This document shows, one piece after another, positions 1-6,055 of a stretch of DNA of 6,161 bases. The stretch is from contig JADGQU010000157.1 in NCBI GenBank assembly GCA_017881545.1, positions 1-6,161 on the forward strand, written 5' to 3'. Within the stretch, counting starts at the first letter, position 1. The number at the start of each line of letters is the position of its first letter. The notes beneath the pieces are model-generated. The model was not told where the DNA came from, made no database searches, and saw only the letters and a list, made by a program, of their open reading frames with translations. The translations under genes and the position numbers were made by a program. This stretch comes from Gemmatimonadaceae bacterium. GTDB lineage: Bacteria > Gemmatimonadota > Gemmatimonadetes > Gemmatimonadales > Gemmatimonadaceae.

Positions 1-1586
1 CCAATTGAAGGAGCAGCCGGCAGCCCGTAGTAGGTCCGGATATAACTGATCGTGGCGGTCAGCAACGCCTCGCACAGGTACGGATTGTGAACACCCTTAG
101 AGTTGTCGGCGTTCGTCTGGCCGAACTCGCCGCAGAGCCGGGCGTTGAACTCAGCGCCTTCAGCCGGTGTGATGACGAGGTCAGTGTTACTCCATTCGGT
201 TGGCCTCGAAGCTCTCACTTGGGCGAGAAGACCGCCGTCAGCCGGCGCGGCGTTGAGTGTGCCGTTACCGTTCGAGTCCACCCACAGTTGATCTGTAAAG
301 GACTTCATTCGGGCGCGGACCGTTGTGAACAGCGACGCGGCTACCGCTGCGCTGGCGTGGCATCCGGACGCCGTGCAGGTCTGCCACGACCTGGCGCCCG
401 TCGTGTACGGGCAGGTCTTGTCGGCGGTCGGCTTGCCAGTGGCGTCGAGGCAGGGAATCGGCCGCATCAAGTGACCCGTCGCCTGGAATGTGAATCCGCC
501 GGTCGCGGGGTCCGTCACGGTGAACTTGGCGATGTGACATCCCGCGCAGAGCTTCGGGTTCAGCGTTGTCGCGTGCGACCCGTAGATCCGTGCCGTGTCA
601 TATGTAAACCCCGGCGGTCGATAGCCAGCAAATCCCAGCAGCATTGCGCCCTGCGGGGCGTGAGGCGAGCTCGTTCCGATCTCCGGTTCGCTGCGACGGT
701 TGTGGCACTTCATGCAGAGATTCTGATCGGGATCCTGGGACGTCACCGGAAAGCGCAGCTGGCTCGGATTGCCTGAGCCGTGCGGGTCGTGGCAGACGGC
801 GCAGGCCGCCACCGGCTGATAGTTCGTGGGATTGTCTTTTTCGACGAAATCCACATCAACACCCCACCGCAAGAGCGCCGCGCGACCTTCGTGGCAGCCT
901 GCACAATCAGCATTGGCGACGCGCGAGGGATTTATGGTTGCGTGTCTGGACGCCCTCCACTCTTCCACGAACGGCTGGTGCGTTCCGGAATGGCAATCGC
1001 CACAGTTGCCCGTACCGATCATGCTGAGCTTTGCGAGCGGCTTTATCAGCATTCCCTGGCCGACCCCTTCAACATGTTGAAGGCCCGCACCGTGACAGCT
1101 TTCGCATTGGACATCGAAATACGCGGAGTCCGCGACCTTGTCATGTCCGACTACCGTGCCGCTCGCGGCGTTGCCGTTGCCCGTCAGCGAATGGCAGCTG
1201 TAACACGCCGCCGTCTTGACCGTGCTGGTGGTCACGGCGTCATAGGCGCCTGCGTGCTTGGTCGCTTTCCAGCTCGTCTGGAAGTCGACATGACAGTTGC
1301 CGCACGTCGTTTGCTTTGTGCCCGGGTCGAAATAGCCAAGGAATCCTGACGCGGCGTCAGCCGGGGGATTGAATGGCCCCCGATCGCGGAAGACGATTTT
1401 GTCGTTGGCACATCCCGCGAGCAGGAACGTTGCGATGAACGATGCCGTCAGCGGGACGAAGGTTCGCGCGTACGATCGGCCATTGCGCACGTGGAATTTT
1501 CGTACAGAGAGCCGGGCGGGACGGGCGGGACGTGCTCCGTGCCGCGGGACGTTGCGATCCAGTGCGCTGACATTATTGTCGTGCAT
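1..1586 (-). CDS. Multihaem c-type cytochrome, predicted lipoprotein (3' end cut by window edge)
   Basis: Reading the minus strand from ATG 1586 gives 528 codons with no stop before the left edge. Eight CxxCH haem-attachment motifs lie at residues 95 (CGNCH), 128 (CYSCH), 161 (CESCH), 195 (CGDCH), 228 (CAGCH), 262 (CAVCH), 291 (CMKCH) and 347 (CAGCH). A ninth, of Cx4CH type (CTASGCH), is at 404. Ten other histidines after the signal peptide (111, 148, 171, 203, 215, 269, 309, 338, 372, 500) could be axial ligands. A hydrophobic stretch ending in the lipobox LLAGC (Cys59) predicts a lipid-anchored protein outside the inner membrane. The GVHNPYL stretch near residue 499 resembles the C-terminal pattern of multihaem cytochromes, so probably little is missing. 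The start is uncertain: ATG 1586 has a weak GAGAG 4 bases upstream; GTG 1490 would give a more usual 26-residue signal peptide but has no Shine-Dalgarno sequence. The role is presumably electron transfer, perhaps with the hydrogenase matured by the genes upstream (inference). The exact family is not recognised. Confidence 0.92.
   Translation of the reverse strand, partial: MHDNNVSALDRNVPRHGARPARPARLSVRKFHVRNGRSYARTFVPLTASFIATFLLAGCANDKIVFRDRGPFNPPADAASGFLGYFDPGTKQTTCGNCHVDFQTSWKATKHAGAYDAVTTSTVKTAACYSCHSLTGNGNAASGTVVGHDKVADSAYFDVQCESCHGAGLQHVEGVGQGMLIKPLAKLSMIGTGNCGDCHSGTHQPFVEEWRASRHATINPSRVANADCAGCHEGRAALLRWGVDVDFVEKDNPTNYQPVAACAVCHDPHGSGNPSQLRFPVTSQDPDQNLCMKCHNRRSEPEIGTSSPHAPQGAMLLGFAGYRPPGFTYDTARIYGSHATTLNPKLCAGCHIAKFTVTDPATGGFTFQATGHLMRPIPCLDATGKPTADKTCPYTTGARSWQTCTASGCHASAAVAASLFTTVRARMKSFTDQLWVDSNGNGTLNAAPADGGLLAQVRASRPTEWSNTDLVITPAEGAEFNARLCGEFGQTNADNSKGVHNPYLCEALLTATISYIRTYYGLPAAPSI
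1514..1529 (+). other. Potential G-quadruplex motif near the 5' end of the cytochrome gene
   Basis: Four GGG runs separated by 1, 2 and 1 bases (GGGCGGGACGGGCGGG) lie on the plus strand, which is the template strand of the cytochrome gene. The minus strand, and so the mRNA, is C-rich here. It lies inside the coding region if translation starts at ATG 1586, or 24 bases ahead of the start codon if it starts at GTG 1490. The motif meets the usual pattern for intramolecular quadruplexes with very short loops. Any effect on transcription is inference. Confidence 0.5.
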
Positions 1587-1723
1587 GGCGCTCTCGTTGG
1601 CTCGGTGGTTGCGAAATCTCAGTTTCAGTTGCGCAAGAGCACCGAGGTACTCGCTGGGAACTATACAGCTGTCGTCGACGAATCGAAAGTCAGGAGCTCC
1701 CCGAAGGTCTGTCAGGCGAACAC
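1587..1723. other. Intergenic gap before the cytochrome gene
   Basis: These 137 bases separate the TAA of the duplicated YgaP-like gene (1724-1726) from the ATG of the cytochrome. On the minus strand I see short palindromes (GGAGCTCC near 1693, CGTCGACG near 1674) but no GC-rich hairpin followed by a T tract, hence no credible intrinsic terminator. A TATAGT hexamer (complement of 1660-1665) could be a -10 box but has no good -35 partner. No small gene is apparent. The gap is long enough to hold a separate promoter for the cytochrome. Confidence 0.5.
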
Positions 1724-2290
1724 TTACGAAATGTCCTGGTGCGAAGCTCCGCCAAGGGCGCTGGAGACCGGAACTGCTCTGCTGGGCGCGCCGACCGGGT
1801 TCCGCTCGGGAACGAGCCTGGGCTCGGCGCCCAGCCAGTACAGGCCGTTCGCCATAATGCAGAACCCCGTCACGGCGAACCACACCATCGCTACGCCGAC
1901 GAAGCCGGTGAACGCCAGCCACCACGGACTGAACACCAGCGAGAGCACCGACGCCACGGAGATGTTGATTCCCACCGCAAGGTAGATGCGGCGCTCGAGG
2001 TACCAGCGATCCGTCGGCATGAAGTACAACCCCGACTCCTTCGGCGCGCTGTTCCCGATCATCGGCGTGAACCCGAGCCGAATGAGCGCGTTGCCGACGA
2101 CGCAGAAGCCCGTGACGGCGGTGACGATCGACGCCATTCCGGTGGCGATCACGAACACGACAAAGAGCGGATTTACCCAGAGCGCCAGCGCCGTGCTCGC
2201 GAGGAGAACGCCGCCGGCGATGAGCCAGACGGTTCTCTCGATGTACCAACGGTTCGTTGGGACGATGTAGATGCCGGAGCGCAGCGCCAT
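1724..2290 (-). CDS. Small membrane protein with two tandem YgaP-like (DUF2892) units
   Basis: The 188-residue product consists of two homologous halves. Each begins with SGxYxxPTxRWYxER (residues 5 and 86), continues with two hydrophobic segments (about 20-38 and 42-60; 101-120 and 123-140), and ends with VTGFC (59-63 and 140-144) plus a short amphipathic stretch reaching LG. The TGFC ending after two membrane helices is typical of YgaP-like transmembrane domains (DUF2892), which usually occur as single units. Four membrane passes are predicted, followed by a soluble tail of about 30 residues. ATG 2290 was chosen because GAGG stands 8 bases upstream. The frame stays open further upstream, with coding-like third-position G/C back to a GTG at 2353, which would add 21 mostly hydrophobic residues. 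The gene follows hypF after 76 bases and may be co-transcribed. The function is unknown; Cys63 and Cys144 are the only cysteines. Confidence 0.84.
   Translation of the reverse strand: MALRSGIYIVPTNRWYIERTVWLIAGGVLLASTALALWVNPLFVVFVIATGMASIVTAVTGFCVVGNALIRLGFTPMIGNSAPKESGLYFMPTDRWYLERRIYLAVGINISVASVLSLVFSPWWLAFTGFVGVAMVWFAVTGFCIMANGLYWLGAEPRLVPERNPVGAPSRAVPVSSALGGASHQDIS
1817..2278 (-). repeat. Internal tandem duplication, period 243 bp (81 codons)
   Basis: Residues 5-77 (2060-2278) and 86-158 (1817-2035) of the YgaP-like protein align without gaps at an offset of 81 residues. Shared elements are SGxYxxPTxRWYxER and VTGFC. At DNA level the similarity is clear around 1994-2026 versus 2237-2269 and has diverged elsewhere. 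This points to an old intragenic duplication, not a recent repeat. Confidence 0.8.
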
Positions 2291-2298
2291 GGTGTCAG

Positions 2299-2302
2299 CC
2301 TC
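2299..2302 (-). promoter_or_regulatory. Ribosome binding site of the YgaP-like gene
   Basis: GAGG on the minus strand lies 8 bases ahead of ATG 2290. It decides between this start and the longer in-frame GTG start at 2353, which has no recognisable Shine-Dalgarno sequence. Confidence 0.55.
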
Positions 2303-2366
2303 GAAGTGGATGGTGAAATGGTACACAAGATGGGTGACGACGGCGAGACCCACGCCCGAGCATGTC

Positions 2367-4658
2367 TCAATCCCAGCGAGCCAGCAACGACGCTGCGATA
2401 GCCGCCTGCCCGAAGCTGATGGCGCCGTCGTTCGGTCCGAGCTGGCGCGGCACGAGCACGCGCAGGCCGCGCGCCTCGAGGCGCCGGCGGATCCCCGCGA
2501 ACAGTCGCGCGTTCTGGAACGACCCTCCGCCCAGTGCCGCGATATCGATGCCGGCTCGGTCCGCCACGTTGATGGCGACGTCGGCAGTGGCACGGACCAC
2601 ACTCTCGTGGAAGCGCGCCGCCAGGAGTCCCGCATCGACGCCACGCTGGCGCTGTTCGCCGAGTGCGGCGAGCAGCGGAATCGGATCGAGCACGAAAGTG
2701 TCACCGGTCTCGCGCACCGGAAACGTCAATGGTTCGGCCGGCTGCGCGCCGGCTAGCGATTCGAGTTCCATCGCCGCCTGTCCTTCGTAGCTGGCGCGCT
2801 GCCGGAGGCCGAGAACGGCGGATGCGGCGTCGAACAGCCGTCCCATCGATGACGCCAATGGTGCGTTGAGCCGGCGCTCGATCTGGCGCTCGGCAGTGAT
2901 CAGACAGTCGGCCCCGATGTCGCGGAATGCCAGGGCGAAAGCGTCGGCTACGCCGGGCTCCAGTGACAGGTAGCCGAGTGCCACGCGCCACGGCTCGCGC
3001 GCCGCGAGATCGCCGCCCGGGAGCGGCACATACCGCAACTGCGCCGCGCGCCGATATCCGTTGAGGTCGGCGACCATTGTCTCCGCCCCCCACACATGAC
3101 CGTCGTCGCCGAGTCCCGTGCCGTCAAACGCCAGCCCGACAACTGGTGTGGTGATCCCATGCTCAGCCGCCACGGCGGCGATGTGGGCGTGGTGGTGCTG
3201 TACTGCGATAGTTCTTGACAGCCCGAGCTCCTCGGCTACGCGGGTGGACAGGTAGCCGGGATGCAAATCGCGCACGGCCACTGTCGGCGCGATCCGGAAG
3301 AGATCCTCGTATCGCTCGACGGTGGCGTGGAAGTGCTCGAGACTCTCGATAGTGTCGAGATCACCGATGTGCGGGCTTACGTGGGCCGCGTCGCCACGGA
3401 CCAGTGTGAACGTGTTCTTGAGGTGTGGCCCTACGGCCAGGATCGGTTGGGGAGACGCAACCGGAAGCCTCAGCGCGAGTGGCGCATAGCCCCTGGCGCG
3501 GCGGAGCAGCAGTGGCGCGCCGTCGACAACGCGGGCGACTGAGTCGTCGATCCGCGAGAGAATCTCCCGGTCGTGGAGCAGGAATAAATCGGCGATGTTG
3601 TGGAGCCGCATTCGCGCTTCCGTGTTCCCGATTGCGATGGGCTCCTCGCTGAGGTTGCCGCTCGTCATCACGAGTGGCCGGCCGACGGCCTCTAGCAGGA
3701 GGTGGTGGAGCGGCGCGTACGCGAGCATCACGCCCACGCGGTCGAGCCCGGGCGAGACGGCTGGCGCGAGGCACGAGCCGGCAGCTCTCTCCACCAGCAG
3801 CACCGGACGCTCCGGGCCGGTGAGTAGATGGGCCTCTTGCGCGGAGACCGCGCCGAGCGCGCGGGCGTCGTCGAGGGTCCGGACCATCACCGCGAACGGC
3901 TTGGCGTCGCGCCGCTTGCGTTCGCGGAGTCGGCGCACCGCGATGTCGTCGGTCGCGTCGCATGCGAGATGGAATCCGCCGATGCCGCGAATCGCGATGA
4001 TTCGACCGATGCGCAACTCCGCAGCAGCGTCCCGGATGGCGGCGTCTCCTTCTGACAGCGCAATGCCGTCCTCGCGCTCGAGCCAGACGCGCGGTCCACA
4101 GTCGGGGCAGGCCACGGTCTCGGCGTGGTGGCGACGGTCGGCCGACGTGTTGTACTCGACCTCGCAGCGCGCGCACAGCGGAAAGGCCGCCATCGAGGTG
4201 CGCTCGCGGTCATAGGGCAGCGAGCGGATGACGGTGTATCGCGGTCCACAGTTCGTGCACGTAATGAACGGGTGCCGAAAGCGGCGATTCTCGGGGTCGA
4301 ACAGCTCGGCTTCGCACTCTTTGCATATGGCGAGATCCGGCGTGACGGGGCGGATGCCATCCGCGTCGGCGCTGGCGATGATCCGGAAGTCGTGCGCGCC
4401 GGCCGGCACGGCGGCGGCGAGCTCCACAACATCGATCCGGGCGACAGGCGGCACCTCCGTTCGAAGCTCCTGCTGAAAAGCCTCGAGCTCCTCCGCACCG
4501 CCCTCAACGTGAATCTCTACCGTTCCGGCGACGTTGCGCACCCATCCGGCCAGCGCATGGCGCACCGCCAGTCGGTATACGAATGGGCGAAAGCCCACGC
4601 CCTGCACGACGCCCGTCACGCGGAGCAACCGTGCGGCGATCGCCGGCGCCGCCGTCAT
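2367..4658 (-). CDS. hypF: Carbamoyltransferase HypF, [NiFe]-hydrogenase maturation
   Basis: HypF transfers the carbamoyl group of carbamoyl phosphate, via carbamoyl-adenylate, to the C-terminal cysteine of HypE. HypE dehydrates it to thiocyanate, the source of the cyanide ligands of the active-site iron. It is cytoplasmic. The 763 residues are full length for the family. In order: an N-terminal acylphosphatase domain (about 10-95, GVVQGVGFRPF with Arg24, and Asn42); two zinc fingers with four CxxC pairs at 112/115, 134/137, 162/165 and 184/187, spaced 18, 24 and 18 as in known HypF; a YrdC-like nucleotide-binding domain (about 205-395, ending in RRARGYAP); and a Kae1-like domain (about 405-763) with the metal-binding QHHHAH at 488-493, FDGTGLGDDG at 511 and GGSFQN at 711. 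The start overlaps the hypB stop as ATGA with no Shine-Dalgarno sequence, implying translational coupling. All key residues I can check are present. Confidence 0.97.
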   Translation of the reverse strand: MTAAPAIAARLLRVTGVVQGVGFRPFVYRLAVRHALAGWVRNVAGTVEIHVEGGAEELEAFQQELRTEVPPVARIDVVELAAAVPAGAHDFRIIASADADGIRPVTPDLAICKECEAELFDPENRRFRHPFITCTNCGPRYTVIRSLPYDRERTSMAAFPLCARCEVEYNTSADRRHHAETVACPDCGPRVWLEREDGIALSEGDAAIRDAAAELRIGRIIAIRGIGGFHLACDATDDIAVRRLRERKRRDAKPFAVMVRTLDDARALGAVSAQEAHLLTGPERPVLLVERAAGSCLAPAVSPGLDRVGVMLAYAPLHHLLLEAVGRPLVMTSGNLSEEPIAIGNTEARMRLHNIADLFLLHDREILSRIDDSVARVVDGAPLLLRRARGYAPLALRLPVASPQPILAVGPHLKNTFTLVRGDAAHVSPHIGDLDTIESLEHFHATVERYEDLFRIAPTVAVRDLHPGYLSTRVAEELGLSRTIAVQHHHAHIAAVAAEHGITTPVVGLAFDGTGLGDDGHVWGAETMVADLNGYRRAAQLRYVPLPGGDLAAREPWRVALGYLSLEPGVADAFALAFRDIGADCLITAERQIERRLNAPLASSMGRLFDAASAVLGLRQRASYEGQAAMELESLAGAQPAEPLTFPVRETGDTFVLDPIPLLAALGEQRQRGVDAGLLAARFHESVVRATADVAINVADRAGIDIAALGGGSFQNARLFAGIRRRLEARGLRVLVPRQLGPNDGAISFGQAAIAASLLARWD

Positions 4659-5329
4659 CCGGAGGTGGTGACCGGTCTAGCGGAATCGCGCAGGAAGTCG
4701 AACCATCCGCTGAGCCCCTCTCCGGTCAGGGCCGAGACGCGGAATACCTCGAGCTTCGGGTTCACGGACAGCGCGTTGGCGACGGCGCGATCCATGTCGA
4801 ACGGAACGTGCGGCAGCAGATCGGTTTTGGTCATGACGACGCGCCGCGCGTTCTCGAACATCTTCGGATACTTGAGCGGCTTGTCCTCGCCCTCCGTGAC
4901 GGCGAACAGGATGATCATCTCCTTTTCGCCCAGGTCCCAGTTCGCCGGGCAGACCAGATTGCCGACGTTCTCGATAAATAGCAGCCGTGTCTGATCGAGC
5001 TCGATGGCGTCGATCGCGGTCATCACCTGCAGTGCGTCGAGGTGGCAGGCGCCACCGGTGACGACCGCGCTGACGAGACGCCGCGTGTGCACGGCCAGCC
5101 GGTCGGCGTCGTTCTGAGTCTGCACGTCGCCGGTGATCACGGCGATGTCCAGCTCCTCGCCCAGCGTGCCGAGCGTCTTCTCGAGGAGCGTCGTCTTCCC
5201 CGCGCCCGGCGACGAGACGAGGTTGATCGCCGTGACCCCGTGCGCGGCGAGGCGCGAGCGCACCTGTTCCGCCAACTCGTCGTTGCGCGCCATCACGCGC
5301 TCGCGAACCTCAATCGTCCGGACGGCCAT
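4655..5329 (-). CDS. hypB: Hydrogenase nickel-incorporation GTPase HypB
   Basis: HypB is the GTPase that, with HypA, loads nickel into the hydrogenase large-subunit precursor in the cytoplasm. The 224-residue SIMIBI-class G domain shows the P-loop SPGAGKTT (40-47), GDVQTQNDA (67-75), GACHLDA (93-99) with the metal-binding Cys95-His96, FIENVGNLVCPA (118-129) with Cys127, TEGEDKPLKYP (145-155) and the guanine-specificity motif TKTD (167-170). The N-terminal CxxCGC nickel site and His-rich storage region of the E. coli and rhizobial type are absent, which is common in short HypB proteins. ATG 5329 was chosen over ATG 5350 because GGAG stands 7 bases upstream and because family homology begins near here. 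The gene overlaps the end of hypA by 20 bases and the start of hypF by 4. Confidence 0.96.
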   Translation of the reverse strand: MAVRTIEVRERVMARNDELAEQVRSRLAAHGVTAINLVSSPGAGKTTLLEKTLGTLGEELDIAVITGDVQTQNDADRLAVHTRRLVSAVVTGGACHLDALQVMTAIDAIELDQTRLLFIENVGNLVCPANWDLGEKEMIILFAVTEGEDKPLKYPKMFENARRVVMTKTDLLPHVPFDMDRAVANALSVNPKLEVFRVSALTGEGLSGWFDFLRDSARPVTTSG

Positions 5330-5567
5330 CGTCGATCTCCAGGTATGCAACGCGCAAAACGTCGCCGCTGCAGCGCAGGATGTGCGGCCGCGCGCCGGCG
5401 AAGGGCGGAGTGGCGAACACGGCTTCGAGGCAGAACTCGAGACTCGATGGCTCGACGCCCGCGCAATCGCCGACGTCCACTGCGACGGTCACCAGCTGCG
5501 GCGCCGCATCGCCGAGTTTTTCTTCGGCGATGCGGGCGATCTCCATCGCGAGGCTCATCTCGTGCAC
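5310..5567 (-). CDS. hypA: Short HypA, hydrogenase nickel chaperone lacking the zinc-binding loop
   Basis: HypA binds nickel through its N-terminal Met-His and passes it, with HypB, to the hydrogenase precursor. The protein opens VHEMSLAMEIARIAEE, matching the family signature MHExSL, and continues with VDVGDCAGVEPSSLEFC (30-46), which matches the conserved core. After residue 62 the family normally has a zinc domain with two CxxC pairs. Here the chain goes straight to HILRCSGDVLRVAYLEIDDG, which resembles the strand that follows the zinc loop. Only one cysteine (Cys66) remains. The length is 85 residues against about 113-118 normally. GTG 5567 was chosen because it puts His2 and Glu3 in place. 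An alternative ATG at 5558 forms an ATGA overlap with the protease stop but would lose His2. The gene overlaps the protease by 13 bases and hypB by 20. No Shine-Dalgarno sequence is evident. Confidence 0.88.
   Translation of the reverse strand: MHEMSLAMEIARIAEEKLGDAAPQLVTVAVDVGDCAGVEPSSLEFCLEAVFATPPFAGARPHILRCSGDVLRVAYLEIDDGRPDD
5337..5340 (-). promoter_or_regulatory. Ribosome binding site of hypB
   Basis: GGAG on the minus strand, 7 bases ahead of ATG 5329 and inside the 3' end of hypA. It supports this start over the upstream in-frame ATG at 5350. Confidence 0.6.
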
Positions 5568-6055
5568 GCGGCCGCCGGCTCGCGCGGCTCGCAGCGATGC
5601 CCCCATTGCAACAGCCGTTCGATCACGACGCCGACGGCGGCTTCCACCGCGCGATCCACGGCCGGGCTGAGCCCGATGCCCATCTCTACCAACTGCGGCT
5701 GCACTCCGATGGCGACTGTTTCCAGCGGAAGTTTGCCGCGCCACTCGGCGGCCGCGAGAACATCGCGCATGTCGACCTGGTGCGGCGACAGCTTGCGGGT
5801 GAGGTAAATCGGCAGCCGGTCGCGCTCGAGCACGACCACCTCACCAGGCAACATGCCTGCGGCGATAGCGTCGAGCAGCACGAGGCGTTCCGCATCCTCG
5901 ACGAGCGGGAGGAGGGACATCCCCCACGTGCCGCCGTCGGCCAGTTCGACGCCTTCCAGCGTCCACTCGTCGCGAAGGCGCGCGAGCGCCACGAGGCCAA
6001 ACCCGTCATCGCCCATCAGCGGATTTCCGAGACCGATCACCGCGCTGCCACTCAT
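5555..6055 (-). CDS. HyaD/HupD-type [NiFe]-hydrogenase maturation protease
   Basis: This nickel-dependent endopeptidase (family M52) removes the C-terminal extension of the hydrogenase large subunit after nickel insertion, allowing the active site to close. The 166-residue product has the N-terminal GLGNPLMGDDGFG (8-20) with an acidic residue at 16/17, DGGTWGMSLL (40-49), LLDAI with Asp62, and SPHQ with His92. These correspond to the three metal ligands Glu16, Asp62 and His93 of E. coli HybD. The C-terminal part contains GVQPQLVEMGIGLSPAV, also typical. ATG 6055 is preferred over ATG 6094: it overlaps the preceding stop as ATGA, family homology starts at once, and AAGGAG lies 2 bases upstream (a tight spacing). 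The last 20 or so residues (WGHRCEPREPAAACTR) look like a nonconserved tail. Its presence implies that the structural genes are encoded nearby, probably upstream beyond the right edge. Confidence 0.93.
   Translation of the reverse strand: MSGSAVIGLGNPLMGDDGFGLVALARLRDEWTLEGVELADGGTWGMSLLPLVEDAERLVLLDAIAAGMLPGEVVVLERDRLPIYLTRKLSPHQVDMRDVLAAAEWRGKLPLETVAIGVQPQLVEMGIGLSPAVDRAVEAAVGVVIERLLQWGHRCEPREPAAACTR

Noticed and set aside
87..1349. Plus-strand frames opposite the cytochrome (229, 127 and 189 codons)
   Set aside because: They are antisense to a gene with nine haem motifs, and their products are Arg-rich without any domain signature.
1660..1687. Promoter-like TATAGT with a TTCGAT hexamer 16 bases upstream, ahead of the cytochrome
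   Set aside because: The -35 hexamer matches consensus in only two positions, and promoter consensus in this lineage is unknown. It is mentioned only in the gap description.
2345..2368. Possible hairpin just after the hypF stop (GAGAC / GTCTC on the minus strand)
   Set aside because: The stem is five pairs with a 14-base loop and no T tract follows, so it is not a credible terminator.
2291..2704. Upstream 138 codons of the minus-strand frame that continues into the YgaP-like gene
   Set aside because: Most of it lies over the 3' part of hypF in another frame and has a Ser/Arg-rich shadow composition. Only the last 21 or so codons before ATG 2290 look coding, and those are treated separately.
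5310..5567. Frameshift as an explanation for the short HypA
   Set aside because: Conserved sequence continues in the same frame on both sides of the missing loop and there is no room for the CxxC pairs in another frame, since hypB begins 20 bases before the hypA stop.
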